Assembly (NCBI GenBank): GCA_021732025.1
Contig: JAKFVU010000020.1
Location: 1 to 40,331, forward strand
Origin: Candidatus Obscuribacterales bacterium
Lineage (GTDB): Bacteria > Cyanobacteriota > Vampirovibrionia > Obscuribacterales > Obscuribacteraceae
Length of the DNA: 40,331 nt
Reading direction: 5' to 3'
Position 1 is the first letter of the stretch; every line of letters begins with the position of its first letter. The position numbers were made by a program, and so were the translations under genes. A model generated the notes under the pieces. It was given only the letters and a program-made list of their open reading frames with translations, was not told the DNA's origin and ran no database searches. Shown in pieces: positions 17,799 through 26,533 of this stretch.

Positions 17799-18524
17799 TT
17801 GCATGGCTTCATCTGAACTGCCTGACTCGAGAGTTTCTTGCATTTCTTTGGCTACTTTTAAATTAGTAGGTATAGAAAAATCAGATAGGGGCAAGGTTGT
17901 CTTTTCTACCTTTGCTGTAATTAGATAGCTAACGTGTCCATCCTCACAACTTTTGTAATCGACATTGATCGGAAACAGGCCAACTTTTGGCAGGGCATAG
18001 AGACGCTCCATCATCAGGCCTTGGTTTTTGTCATAGCCAAGCTTATCGGAGGCGAGAAAAGTAAGGTCAATTGGCGAACCACCGCTGGCTTCATGCTTTA
18101 GAAACTTAGCCATCTGGGCTTTGCCAAAGGCTTTAGTGCTGACGAACTTGTGCAAAGGCAAGCCCAGTTTTGTGGTGCTTCCCACCTCTTCGAGCTTCAC
18201 ATCCTCAAGGGTGAAAGAAAAGAGAGTCATTGATGTACTGAAAGCATTGCGAAATTTGACGAAAGGAGTGCGGTAAATTTTCCCCGATGGCCGGCTATAG
18301 CAAACCACCTCTTTGTAGGGAGGGAGCAGGAGACATACTAGCTCTTGCTTTTTCACAAACATTTTGATGCCGACGGAGCTGAGATAAACATCGCAAGGAC
18401 CGAGCATTCGACAAGTCTGACGCAAGGCGAAGACGTCTATGCGCTTAGCGGGCTGAGCAATGGCCGGCGTGGCGGTCACTAACAAGAGAAATACAGACAA
18501 AATCCAGCGTAACAGGGTATTCAT
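17781..18524 (-). CDS. Secreted protein of unknown function
   Basis: I do not recognise the family. I start at the ATG at 18522-18524 because a clean signal peptide follows (MNTLLRWILSVFLLL, then cleavage after AIA), giving 247 residues; an upstream in-frame ATG at 18608 would add 28 residues before it and is less likely. The mature part contains Cys at several places (in TCRMLGPC, LVCLL, VVCYS and YKSCED), which could form disulphides in the periplasm. Alternating short strands and KKQELVCLLLPPYKEVVCY suggest a mostly beta protein. It is convergent with the hydrolase at 16941-17798, with an 18-base overlap. Confidence 0.7.
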   Translation of the reverse strand: MNTLLRWILSVFLLLVTATPAIAQPAKRIDVFALRQTCRMLGPCDVYLSSVGIKMFVKKQELVCLLLPPYKEVVCYSRPSGKIYRTPFVKFRNAFSTSMTLFSFTLEDVKLEEVGSTTKLGLPLHKFVSTKAFGKAQMAKFLKHEASGGSPIDLTFLASDKLGYDKNQGLMMERLYALPKVGLFPINVDYKSCEDGHVSYLITAKVEKTTLPLSDFSIPTNLKVAKEMQETLESGSSDEAMQLMMGK

Positions 18525-18678
18525 AGATAGAATGGAGCTAAGTGTCTCACTAAAAAACCTGCCCTTAGCATAGATCATTTGCCAGAGAACATTAAGTTCT
18601 ATTGACAAGCCCCGAAACCGGGCGTATTATTGGTTCACACTGAATAATTGCCCCCACAAGCCTTTAGCCGGTGCCAAT

Positions 18679-18717
18679 GTTGATGCATTCTTTTCAAACA
18701 AGTGTTGATACATTCTT
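18679..18717. promoter_or_regulatory. Direct repeat before the gene at 18752
   Basis: The 14-base unit GTTGATRCATTCTT occurs twice, at 18679-18692 and 18704-18717, with a 25-base period. Each contains a -35-like TTGATR. It may be a binding-site pair or part of a promoter; no well-spaced -10 is clear. Confidence 0.35.
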
Positions 18718-18751
18718 ACTAGTAGCTACTTACTAATGCGAGCAACTTAAT

Positions 18752-19642
18752 ATGAGATTTCGCGGTTTAGCCCTTATAGCAACGCTTTACCTGATTTGCC
18801 AGTTCGGACCAATCGGCCAACCAGCGCAGGCTCAGAGCTTCTTAGACTCGATCGTTCCGGGTCAAGTTGTTTCGCAAGCAGTCTATAACATGCTACCGGC
18901 AAACTTGAGAGCGCTAGTGAGGGTTGCTGGAGGCAATGGCAACAACAATCCCAATTTGAATTCTCGCGGTTTGCCCTATGCCACCTTAGATAGTTTCGTT
19001 CACCAGGCTGGCGGCAGAAGAGAAGAGATTTACGGAGATGAAGGGGTCAATGGCCTTCCTCCTATTGATGGTTTTAACGCACAGAACCGTATCGATTTCG
19101 GCATTTTGGGAACAAGAAATGCCGGGTTAACCACGGGCCACGGCAGCATTATGCCTGCGGCTTGGGGTTGGGCAGATGGTACTAACAACGAATGGGCGCT
19201 TAGTGGCGACAAGAGTGGCAATCAAATGCCTATCTATGTTCCGCAAAGCCCGCTAACAGCTGGTGGAATATTGAATTCTGTCACTACGGGCCTCGGAGTC
19301 GGCACTGAAAGACCAGGCGAAATGGCGCCTGTGCGCATAGCTGACCCCAGTATCAACTATGACCGCAATGCTCCAGATTTCATACGCAACTTTGGCATGT
19401 GGGCTACAGCTGTAGTTCCCTATCCTGTGACCCCAGATATGAGACCGGTGCAAAATAACGAGACAAATGAGCTTATGGGTTGGATTGCACCAGGTGAAAG
19501 TGTTTCTGATTTTCTCAGCGGTAGAACTGGTCGCTTACTGCCATCACAACGCACTGCTGCCGCTGGCATGCTTAGTCAACTAAATGGTCAGCAATCTACT
19601 TTCACCTTGCCATCCACTAGTTCACCTACTGCAGGCTTCTAA
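18752..19642 (+). CDS. Secreted protein of unknown function
   Basis: The 296-residue product begins with a Sec signal peptide (MRFRGLALIATLYLICQFG, cleavage near AQAQ). The mature protein is rich in Asn, Gly and Pro and poor in Lys and Cys, with stretches such as GNGNNNPN and a Ser/Thr/Pro-rich end. This suggests an extended or loosely folded extracellular protein rather than an enzyme. No family is recognised. It stands alone: divergent from the gene at 17781-18524, followed by a strong hairpin. Confidence 0.7.
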   Translation: MRFRGLALIATLYLICQFGPIGQPAQAQSFLDSIVPGQVVSQAVYNMLPANLRALVRVAGGNGNNNPNLNSRGLPYATLDSFVHQAGGRREEIYGDEGVNGLPPIDGFNAQNRIDFGILGTRNAGLTTGHGSIMPAAWGWADGTNNEWALSGDKSGNQMPIYVPQSPLTAGGILNSVTTGLGVGTERPGEMAPVRIADPSINYDRNAPDFIRNFGMWATAVVPYPVTPDMRPVQNNETNELMGWIAPGESVSDFLSGRTGRLLPSQRTAAAGMLSQLNGQQSTFTLPSTSSPTAGF

Positions 19643-19691
19643 TACAGCACTACACCTAATAGCACTGCCGGTAGTGGCACCACCAATTGAT

Positions 19692-19725
19692 AGCGAGGGC
19701 GCACAAGTTACTGTGCGCCCTCGCT
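19692..19725 (+). terminator. Strong hairpin, probable terminator
   Basis: AGCGAGGGCGCACA (19692-19705) pairs perfectly with TGTGCGCCCTCGCT (19712-19725) over 14 bp with a 6-nt loop, 50 bases after the stop of the preceding gene. There is no T run directly after it, so termination may be weak or factor-dependent. Confidence 0.6.
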
Positions 19726-19904
19726 CCTAAGAAAATCTTAAGCAATCGCTACGCCTATTAACATCTATGTCGGAATCGCAATTTATCTGGCATCCACTTA
19801 CCAACTATGCGAAGATTACATCAGCCCTCGTTATTCCCGGATTTGAGCTTGTCGCTAGATTCAGCAAACGTAATTGAGACGGTGGCAAAGCTGCCCTATT
19901 CAGG

Positions 19905-20867
19905 ATGGATTCAATGCTAATCAGCTTATCAATAGCCTTTGTGTGCTTCTACGTTGTGCACATGGCTGGAATCACAGTCGGATATCATCGACTCTTGGCT
20001 CACCGCTCTTACAAATGCCCAAAGGCAATCGAGTACCTGTTCGTTATGGCAGGCTACCTTGGTTTCTCAAGTTCGCCAATGTGGTGGGCAACTCTTCACC
20101 GGGCACACCACCGTTATACCGACACCGTGCTTGACCCACATGCACCACGTTATGGTATCTGGGAAGCTTACATTGGCTGGTTCTTGCATAAGTCGTATGC
20201 TGAACACCTCAAGCCTGAAACCTGTTCAAAAGACATGATCAATGATCCGCTCTACAAGTTTTTAGACGCCGGCGGAAATTGGCATAAAGCTCACTTACTT
20301 AACTCCTTCATCAACTTTAGTTTGCGCGGTGTCATGGCTCTTGTCTGGGGCTGGGAAATTGCTGCGGTAAGTTTAGCTGCTGCACTGCTTGTGCAACAAA
20401 TGCCTCTTTTGCTCAATGTCGTCTGCCACCTACCAAAAGCTGGCTATCAGAATTTCAACACTGCTGACACCAGTGTCAATGTAGGTTGGGTTGCTTTCCT
20501 CACCCTAGGTGAAGGTTGGCATAACAATCACCATGCCTTCCCAGGTTCAGCTAGACACGGACTCAAAGCTAGTGAGATCGACCCATCGTGGCTGATCATC
20601 AGAGCCATGAAAGCCATTGGTCTAGTTAGCTGGTCTAACGAAATTTCGATCAATACCAAATACAAAGGTCCACAGAAACCCGCTGCAGTGCCAGTCGCTT
20701 CTAATATTTCTGATATGGCTGTACCGGTAACAGGCTCTGGCTCTGGTTCTGCTACAGGCAAACCCGGCAGCACTTTGGGCAAGCCCGAATTGACACCAGT
20801 GGCAGTGCTATCGCAACATACACGTAGCGCTAATCACCGCCGCTCGAGAATGAAAATTAAACAGTAG
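19905..20867 (+). CDS. Membrane fatty-acid desaturase (delta-9 type)
   Basis: This di-iron membrane enzyme introduces a double bond into acyl chains. The three His boxes of the acyl-CoA/acyl-lipid delta-9 family are complete: HRLLAH at 28-33, HRAHH at 65-69, and HNNHH at 206-210 within GEGWHNNHH. Only one membrane helix precedes the first box, where relatives usually have two, so the N-terminus looks short. In the same frame upstream, an ATG at 19767 opens 36 codons that end in TGA (19875-19877), ten codons before this start. The 60-residue C-terminal tail is Ser/Gly/Pro/Thr-rich and then basic, and is unusual. ATG at 19914 is an alternative start with AGGA before it. It converges on cysK with a 9-base gap. 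Confidence 0.93.
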   Translation: MDSMLISLSIAFVCFYVVHMAGITVGYHRLLAHRSYKCPKAIEYLFVMAGYLGFSSSPMWWATLHRAHHRYTDTVLDPHAPRYGIWEAYIGWFLHKSYAEHLKPETCSKDMINDPLYKFLDAGGNWHKAHLLNSFINFSLRGVMALVWGWEIAAVSLAAALLVQQMPLLLNVVCHLPKAGYQNFNTADTSVNVGWVAFLTLGEGWHNNHHAFPGSARHGLKASEIDPSWLIIRAMKAIGLVSWSNEISINTKYKGPQKPAAVPVASNISDMAVPVTGSGSGSATGKPGSTLGKPELTPVAVLSQHTRSANHRRSRMKIKQ

Positions 20868-20876
20868 TTTTCAAAT

Positions 20877-21845
20877 TTAGAAGTCGAAGAGCGGTGTGGA
20901 TAGATAACGTTCGCCGCTGCTGCAAATGACAGTGACAATGGTTTTTCCGTGGTTCTCTGGACGCTTGGCCAGCTCAATAGCAGCTTGCACATTGGCACCA
21001 CTGCTGATACCACCTAGAATGCCTTCTTCTTTTGGCAAACGCCTCGCCATATCAAAAGCTTGATCGTTGCTGATAGTAATCACGTCATTGAGCAAGCTCA
21101 TATCGAGTACAGCCGGTACAAATCCAGCTCCTATCCCTTGAATTTTGTGAGGGCCCGGCTTAGCGGCAAGCCCAGCGCGAGTCTGGGTTAAGACTGGGCT
21201 ATCGACAGGCTCAACAGCAACGACAGTAAGATCTTTACCTTGTTCTTGGCGCTTCTCTTTGATTGTCTGACCGACACCAGTGATGGTGCCACCAGTACCA
21301 ACACCGGCGACAAATATATCGATATCGCCACCACAATCATGCCAAATTTCTTGAGCAGTAGTGAGTCTATGCGCCTTAGCATTGGCGGGATTAGAAAACT
21401 GCTGCAACATATATGAACCAGCGGTCTGCTCAATCAGATGCTCGGCACGAGCAACAGCGCCTTTCATACCCTCAGCACCAGGGGTCAAGACTAACTCGGC
21501 TCCTAATACCTGAAGCATCTTGCGCCTTTCAATTGACATAGTCTCAGGCATACAAAGCACAAGCTTATAGCCACGGGCAGCGGCAACAAAGGCTAGGGCA
21601 ATTCCAGTGTTTCCTGAGGTCGGCTCAATTAGAACTGTTCGACCAGCTTCAATTAGTCCTTTCTCTTCAGCATCAAGCACCATAGAAATGCCGATGCGGT
21701 CTTTAACAGAACCGAGGGGGTTCATCGATTCAACTTTGACAAGAATAGTAGCATCAAGCTCTGCCACCACTCGGTTGAGCTTGACTAAAGGTGTTCGACC
21801 AACTGCAGAAGGAAGGTTTGCGAACACATGCTTTGTTGGTGTCAT
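20877..21845 (-). CDS. cysK: Cysteine synthase (O-acetylserine sulfhydrylase)
   Basis: This PLP enzyme makes cysteine from O-acetylserine and sulfide. The 322-residue product has the PLP-binding Lys48 in NPLGSVKDR, the substrate loop [10 protein letters not shown], the phosphate-cradle [12 protein letters not shown] and the C-terminal [11 protein letters not shown]. All residues expected for the CysK/CysM family are present; sequence reading cannot separate CysK from a thiosulfate-using CysM, though CysK is the commoner form. The gene lies 32 bases after the small secreted-protein gene at 21878-22321 and may share its transcript. No cysE is in the window. Confidence 0.95.
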   Translation of the reverse strand: MTPTKHVFANLPSAVGRTPLVKLNRVVAELDATILVKVESMNPLGSVKDRIGISMVLDAEEKGLIEAGRTVLIEPTSGNTGIALAFVAAARGYKLVLCMPETMSIERRKMLQVLGAELVLTPGAEGMKGAVARAEHLIEQTAGSYMLQQFSNPANAKAHRLTTAQEIWHDCGGDIDIFVAGVGTGGTITGVGQTIKEKRQEQGKDLTVVAVEPVDSPVLTQTRAGLAAKPGPHKIQGIGAGFVPAVLDMSLLNDVITISNDQAFDMARRLPKEEGILGGISSGANVQAAIELAKRPENHGKTIVTVICSSGERYLSTPLFDF

Positions 21846-21877
21846 ATAAATCTCGATTTCTAATCTGTCTTGAGGCT

Positions 21878-22321
21878 TTATTCTGCCACTTTATCAACTG
21901 GAAGGTCAGGAAGTTTCTTGTCTTCAGGCAAAGGGCTATTAGCCTTAAATTCAGCGTACTTACGTTCGCCAATACCTTTAAAGACCTTCCCTTTCTTCAC
22001 CATCTTGTCATCTTTGTGGGCTTCGCCGTCTTTAATCATCTTGTCGCCTTTAGCGATCAGTGCCTGGCAGTGTTTCAGCATCTCGCGATACTTTTTCTGC
22101 ATGCGCTTCTCATCGCCTGACAAATCGTTTGCTCCGCCAGTGCTAGGTGCGACAAAATCATTGGGAGAGGCCGCGGCAGAACCGCCAGCAGGCTCGGCAC
22201 CAGGGCCACCAGCACCGACAGGCAGGGAATTGCCGAAGAAATCATTAGCGCCAGCCAGAGCCGCTGTGGGCAGCAAAAATGCAGAACCGACAGCCAGAAT
22301 CAGCTTTATAGACTTAAGCAT
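21878..22321 (-). CDS. Small secreted protein of unknown function
   Basis: The 147-residue product has a clear signal peptide ([17 protein letters not shown], cleavage after ALA). The mature chain has a Gly/Ala/Pro-rich first half with the twice-used motif ANDFFG / PNDFVA / ANDLSG, then a highly charged Lys-rich helix (about 70-130) and an acidic end. It could be a periplasmic or surface helical protein; no known domain is recognised. It sits between gatA (123-base gap) and cysK. Confidence 0.7.
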   Translation of the reverse strand: MLKSIKLILAVGSAFLLPTAALAGANDFFGNSLPVGAGGPGAEPAGGSAAASPNDFVAPSTGGANDLSGDEKRMQKKYREMLKHCQALIAKGDKMIKDGEAHKDDKMVKKGKVFKGIGERKYAEFKANSPLPEDKKLPDLPVDKVAE

Positions 22322-22444
22322 TGCCCTATCCTTCTAATTACCCTTGCTTTCCCATAGTCTATAGGTTGACAGCTGAGGCCGCTCTAAATAGGACTAATAT
22401 TTTGAATGATCGCAAAGTTTTAACTAGCACCTATAGATTGCGTT

Positions 22445-24058
22445 TTAGCAACTTACGCTAGAATTCGCCAGCATTGGTGCGCTGCAATCAAGCTTCAGTG
22501 CCTGCTCAAAGGCATAGGCCACTTTTATGAGTAGAGCATCCGACAGAGGGGCACCAAGTAACTGTAATCCTACTGGTAGTTTATTGGCAGGTAATTTATT
22601 AGCTGGTAGTTTATTGGCAGGGATGCCCGAACTTGAGGCCGCCGGTGCTAATCCGCAAGGCAATGAGATACCTGGCAAGCCCGCTAAATTGGCCGGAATA
22701 GTAGCAATATCAGATAAGTACATCTGCAAAGGATCGCCTGTCTTCTCATCGAACTTAAAAGCAGTTGATGGTGCGGTCGGCGAAAGAACTAGATCATAAT
22801 TGGCGAAAATTCTGTCGAAGTCGCCAGTAATCAGGCGTCTCACCTGTTGAGCTTTCTTATAATAGGCGTCGTAATAGCCTGAGCTGAGAGCGTAAGTTCC
22901 CAGCATAATGCGCAGTTTAACTTCAGCACCAAAACCAGCTTCGCGGGTTTCGTTGTACATCGAAAGAATGTCAGTGGCTTCGAGATCTCGCAAGCCATAA
23001 CGTACACCGTCAAATCGAGCCAAATTAGCTGATGCTTCAGCCGTGGCTAAGATGTAATAGACGGGCAAAGCGTACTTAGCATGAGGAATAGAGACTTCTT
23101 CAACCTGGGCACCAAGTGAAGTTAGTAACTTTGTTGCAGACAGAACCGACTCTTTTACACCGTCTTCAATACCATCGCCAATTAGCTCTTTTATGATACC
23201 GATCTTGGTGCCTTTTAAAAGCTCAGCAGGTGACCGCTTGCTTAGACCTTCGATGAAGGGCAAAGTCAGCTGGGGAAAGTTTTTAGTATTAGAAGCACTA
23301 CTATAAGGGTCTTTGAGAGAGGTTGAGTCTTTGCCATCATGTCCAGCAATGGCTAATAGAGTGAGAGCAACGTCTTCCACACTGCGGCCAAATGGTCCAA
23401 TCTGGTCTAAGCTGGAAGCAAATGCCACTAGACCAAAACGCGAGACAGTGCCGTAAGTTGGCTTCATACCAACTACCCCACAAAAACTCGCTGGTTGCCT
23501 TATGGAGCCGCCAGTATCAGAGCCGAGAGCCGCAGTAGCGAAGCCTGCAGCCACGGCCGCAGCAGAACCACCGGAGCTACCACCTGGCACGTAAGCAGTG
23601 TCGAAAGGGTTTTTCGTGCGCTGAAAAGCAGAATTTTCAGTAGAGGAACCCATCGCAAATTCGTCTAAATTGGTCTTGCCCAAAATAACGGCACCGCTAT
23701 TGCGCAAATTGACCACGGCTTGAGCATCATAGGGAGCGACAAAATTTTCGAGAATCTTGCTACCACAGGTAGTTTTGGTACCAATGGCACACATATTGTC
23801 TTTGATAGCGACAGGTACGCCAGCTAGAGGGCTTTGGGCGTTGTTAGCTTTGAAATCAAAGTTTTTGTCTAGCTCGTTGGCCTGGTTGCGTGCTTCATCA
23901 AAAGAAAAACTCAAAAAAGCTTTGATATCACTTTCGTGAGCTTCTATTTGGTCAATGTGGCTAGCCAATACTTCTGCAGCAGACACCTCTTTTGCAGCAA
24001 GCAAACCTTTCAACTGAGAAATGGTTTTGCCAACCAAAATGCCTTTTGCAGGTGACAT
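22445..24058 (-). CDS. gatA: Glutamyl/aspartyl-tRNA amidotransferase subunit A
   Basis: GatA is the glutaminase of the GatCAB complex, which turns Glu-tRNA(Gln) (and often Asp-tRNA(Asn)) into the correct amide. The 537-residue protein carries the full amidase signature: the catalytic Lys in VAIKDN and the Ser-cisSer pair in GGSSGGSAAAVAAG and SDTGGSIRQPA, followed by GMKPTYGTVSRFGLVAFASSLDQIGP. It is about 50 residues longer than typical. Part of the excess is a tandem triple repeat of PANKL encoded by three 15-bp units at 22575-22619, in the loop before GLQLLG. It starts 3 bases after fabF ends, in the fatty-acid gene cluster. gatB and gatC are elsewhere. Confidence 0.96.
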   Translation of the reverse strand: MSPAKGILVGKTISQLKGLLAAKEVSAAEVLASHIDQIEAHESDIKAFLSFSFDEARNQANELDKNFDFKANNAQSPLAGVPVAIKDNMCAIGTKTTCGSKILENFVAPYDAQAVVNLRNSGAVILGKTNLDEFAMGSSTENSAFQRTKNPFDTAYVPGGSSGGSAAAVAAGFATAALGSDTGGSIRQPASFCGVVGMKPTYGTVSRFGLVAFASSLDQIGPFGRSVEDVALTLLAIAGHDGKDSTSLKDPYSSASNTKNFPQLTLPFIEGLSKRSPAELLKGTKIGIIKELIGDGIEDGVKESVLSATKLLTSLGAQVEEVSIPHAKYALPVYYILATAEASANLARFDGVRYGLRDLEATDILSMYNETREAGFGAEVKLRIMLGTYALSSGYYDAYYKKAQQVRRLITGDFDRIFANYDLVLSPTAPSTAFKFDEKTGDPLQMYLSDIATIPANLAGLPGISLPCGLAPAASSSGIPANKLPANKLPANKLPVGLQLLGAPLSDALLIKVAYAFEQALKLDCSAPMLANSSVSC

Positions 24059-24061
24059 AAA

Positions 24062-25318
24062 TTAGCCTTTATAGCGCTTGAAGATAAGTGAGCAGTTGTG
24101 GCCACCAAAGCCGAAACTATTGGACATGGCAATATCAACTTTGGCATTACGCACTGCTGTATTAGGTGTGTAATTGAGGTCACAATCAGGATCTGGCTCA
24201 TGCAAATTGATTGTCGGCGGAATGATATTGTCTTGAATAGCCATTATGCAAACAATCGCTTCGATGGCACCAGCAGCACCTAACAAGTGGCCGGTCATCG
24301 ACTTACTCGATGAAATGGCCAGCTTATGCGAAGTAGCGTGCTCACCAAAGACGGTCTTGATTGCTTTGGTCTCTGCCTTATCACCTAGTGGTGTTGAGGT
24401 TCCATGAGCGTTGATGTAATCAACCTCTTCTGGAGTGATACCACTTTGCTTTAGCGCAATCTTCATTGCCCGAGCGGCGCCAGAACCATCTGCACAAGGC
24501 TGAACGATATCAAAAGCATCACCAGTACTGCCAAAACCTGTGATTTCAGCGTAAATATGGGCACCGCGGGCAATGGCATGACTCAATGACTCGAGCATGA
24601 GAACTGCGCCGCCTTCACCCATAACAAATCCGTCGCGCGATTTGTCAAAAGGACGACTAGCCTTCTCTGGTTCACTATTGCGAGTGCTAAGAGTACGTGC
24701 CGAAGCGAATCCGGCCATAACCAAAGCAGCAATTGGGGCTTCTGAGCCACCGGCAAACATGATGTCGGCCTCGCCCCTTTCAATAATTCTGTAGGCATCA
24801 CCAATTGAGTGGGCCGAAGTAGCACAGGCAGTAACGGTGCAAGTATTAGGACCCTTGGCGTTGTGCAACATTGATACCCAGCCAGCTGTCATATTGACAA
24901 TCAGCATCGGTACAGTGAATGGCGAGCAACGGTCTGGTCCTTTTTCCATCAAAACATGAAACTGATCTTCAATTGATTGGAAACCACCAGCGGCTGAGCC
25001 GACGGCCACTCCTACTCTTTCTGGATCTTCTTTGCTCAAATCAAGCTTTGAATCGGCTACGGCCAATTTCGAAGCAGCAATGGCAAATTGTATAAATCTA
25101 TCGGTGCGTTTGACTGCCTTGTGATCCATGTATTGCGATGGATCGAAGTCATACATCTCAGCTGCAATTTTGCAGGATGGCCTGAGCTTCTCAGGGATAC
25201 GTTGAACTAACTTGACGCCAGATCTACCGTTGACTATCCCTTCCCAGAATTGCTCCTTGCCTGTACCGACTGCGGATATGGGCCCCAGACCGGTAACGAC
25301 TACGCGCTCTTTTGTCAT
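24062..25318 (-). CDS. fabF: 3-oxoacyl-ACP synthase II
   Basis: FabF condenses malonyl-ACP with an acyl-ACP, the elongation step of type II fatty-acid synthesis. The 418-residue product has the nucleophile Cys in TVTACATSAHS, the two catalytic His in NAHGTSTPLGD and SKSMTGHLLGAAGA, and the Gly-rich end NSFGFGGHN. The length and motifs are those of KAS I/II. It lies between acpP and gatA on the same strand, preceded by a long inverted repeat at 25345-25377. Confidence 0.97.
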   Translation of the reverse strand: MTKERVVVTGLGPISAVGTGKEQFWEGIVNGRSGVKLVQRIPEKLRPSCKIAAEMYDFDPSQYMDHKAVKRTDRFIQFAIAASKLAVADSKLDLSKEDPERVGVAVGSAAGGFQSIEDQFHVLMEKGPDRCSPFTVPMLIVNMTAGWVSMLHNAKGPNTCTVTACATSAHSIGDAYRIIERGEADIMFAGGSEAPIAALVMAGFASARTLSTRNSEPEKASRPFDKSRDGFVMGEGGAVLMLESLSHAIARGAHIYAEITGFGSTGDAFDIVQPCADGSGAARAMKIALKQSGITPEEVDYINAHGTSTPLGDKAETKAIKTVFGEHATSHKLAISSSKSMTGHLLGAAGAIEAIVCIMAIQDNIIPPTINLHEPDPDCDLNYTPNTAVRNAKVDIAMSNSFGFGGHNCSLIFKRYKG

Positions 25319-25344
25319 TACTTTTATCTCTAGTTAATACCAAA

Positions 25345-25377
25345 CCAAAGTGGACCACTGAACGTGGTCCACTTTGG
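25345..25377 (-). promoter_or_regulatory. Perfect hairpin between acpP and fabF
   Basis: CCAAAGTGGACCAC (25345-25358) pairs with GTGGTCCACTTTGG (25364-25377) over 14 bp with a 5-nt loop. A third GTCCACTTT lies at 25388-25396. On the transcribed strand only a mixed TTTGG stretch follows, so it may be a partial terminator or an mRNA stabiliser that lets acpP be made in excess of fabF. Confidence 0.55.
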
Positions 25378-25426
25378 ATACAAAACCGTCCACTTTTTCG
25401 TGCGTTTCACCGTTTAAAGCCTGGCT

Positions 25427-25666
25427 CTAAAGGTGACCTGCAATGTACTTAACGGCTTCACCAACAGTGGTGATTTTTTCAGCATCTTCGTCAGGAATTT
25501 CCATTCCAAACTCTTCTTCTAATGCCATGACGAGCTCGACTGTGTCGAGTGAATCTGCGCCTAGATCTTTAGTGAAGCTAGCTTCCATGGTCACTTCTTC
25601 AACGTTAACGTTGAGCTGGGCCACAGCAACCTTCTTTACTCTTTCGAAGGCTTCCTTCTCTTCCAT
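25427..25666 (-). CDS. acpP: Acyl carrier protein
   Basis: The 79-residue acidic protein carries growing acyl chains on a 4'-phosphopantetheine arm attached to Ser39 in the motif [18 protein letters not shown]. The length, acidity and four-helix pattern are typical. It lies between fabG and fabF, the common order. The hairpin downstream and 126-base gap upstream leave room for separate regulation of this abundant protein. Confidence 0.97.
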   Translation of the reverse strand: MEEKEAFERVKKVAVAQLNVNVEEVTMEASFTKDLGADSLDTVELVMALEEEFGMEIPDEDAEKITTVGEAVKYIAGHL

Positions 25667-25792
25667 GAGTACTGTCTACCTCTTTTAAAAAACTTTGAAA
25701 ACCGCATGTAAAACTAATGGACCAAGTAGGCCCGATCCGGAGTGCATAGAATATCACGTCAGAAAACCAGTTTCTAATAGTGTATTTCTATA

Positions 25793-26533
25793 TTACGTAT
25801 AAAGACCGCCCGAAACCTCCAAGACTTGCCCGGTTACATACGAACCTGGGCCAGCCAAAAACACCACGGCAGCGGCGATGTCTTCAGGGGTACCCATACG
25901 CTTAAGGGGAACCCGATCGAGGATGTTCTTTATAATTTCCTCACCCAAGGCCTTGGTCATATCAGTATCGATAAAGCCAGGAGCAATGGCATTAGAAGTT
26001 ATATTGCGTGAGGCATATTCAAGAGCAATGGTTTTTGTGAAGCCAATCAGTCCAGATTTGGCTGCAGCATAATTGACCTGGCCGAAATTGCCATGCACGC
26101 CTGATGTACTAGCTATATTAACGATGCGACCTGAGCGTTGCTTAGACATCACCTTAATGATGGGTTGAGTGACTTTGAACGCTGAGGTGAGGTTGGTATC
26201 GATAACGGCTTGCCAATGCTCTTCACTCATACGCATAAATAGGTTGTCACGGGTAATACCAGCGTTATTCACCAGGATGTCTATACGACCCCACTTGGCG
26301 ACGATGGCTTCTACCATTTTTGCCACGCTGGCTGAATCAGTAACGTTGCAAGGAACCGCAATCGCCTGAAAGCCTTCTTTTTCGAATTCGGCTGTAGTTT
26401 GCTTACACAGCTCTTCATTTATGTCGCTTATAACTACTTTGGCGCCTTCTTTTGCCAAAGCGTGCGAAATTGCTCGGCCGATTCCTCGTCCTGAGCCAGT
26501 AACTACCGCCACTTGGTCGGCTAACATGCCCAT
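25793..26533 (-). CDS. fabG: 3-oxoacyl-ACP reductase
   Basis: FabG reduces 3-oxoacyl-ACP with NADPH in fatty-acid elongation. The 246-residue short-chain dehydrogenase has the cofactor motif TGSGRGIG at 12-19, the NNAGITRDNLFMRM block, the catalytic Ser in IASTSGVHG and YAAAKSG (YxxxK), and the end GGLYT. The binding site AGAAGGA lies 8 bases before ATG at 26531-26533; a second ATG two codons later is possible. It is the first gene of the leftward cluster fabG-acpP-fabF-gatA. fabD and fabH are not adjacent. Confidence 0.96.
   Translation of the reverse strand: MGMLADQVAVVTGSGRGIGRAISHALAKEGAKVVISDINEELCKQTTAEFEKEGFQAIAVPCNVTDSASVAKMVEAIVAKWGRIDILVNNAGITRDNLFMRMSEEHWQAVIDTNLTSAFKVTQPIIKVMSKQRSGRIVNIASTSGVHGNFGQVNYAAAKSGLIGFTKTIALEYASRNITSNAIAPGFIDTDMTKALGEEIIKNILDRVPLKRMGTPEDIAAAVVFLAGPGSYVTGQVLEVSGGLYT

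Noticed and set aside
18525..18608. 28-residue upstream extension of the secreted protein at 17781
   Set aside because: It would place a signal peptide in the interior; the ATG at 18522-18524 gives a normal one.
21846..22444. 9-bp inverted repeat TCTATAGGT / ACCTATAGA at 22358-22366 and 22429-22437
   Set aside because: The arms are short, A/T-rich and 62 bases apart, so chance is a sufficient explanation.
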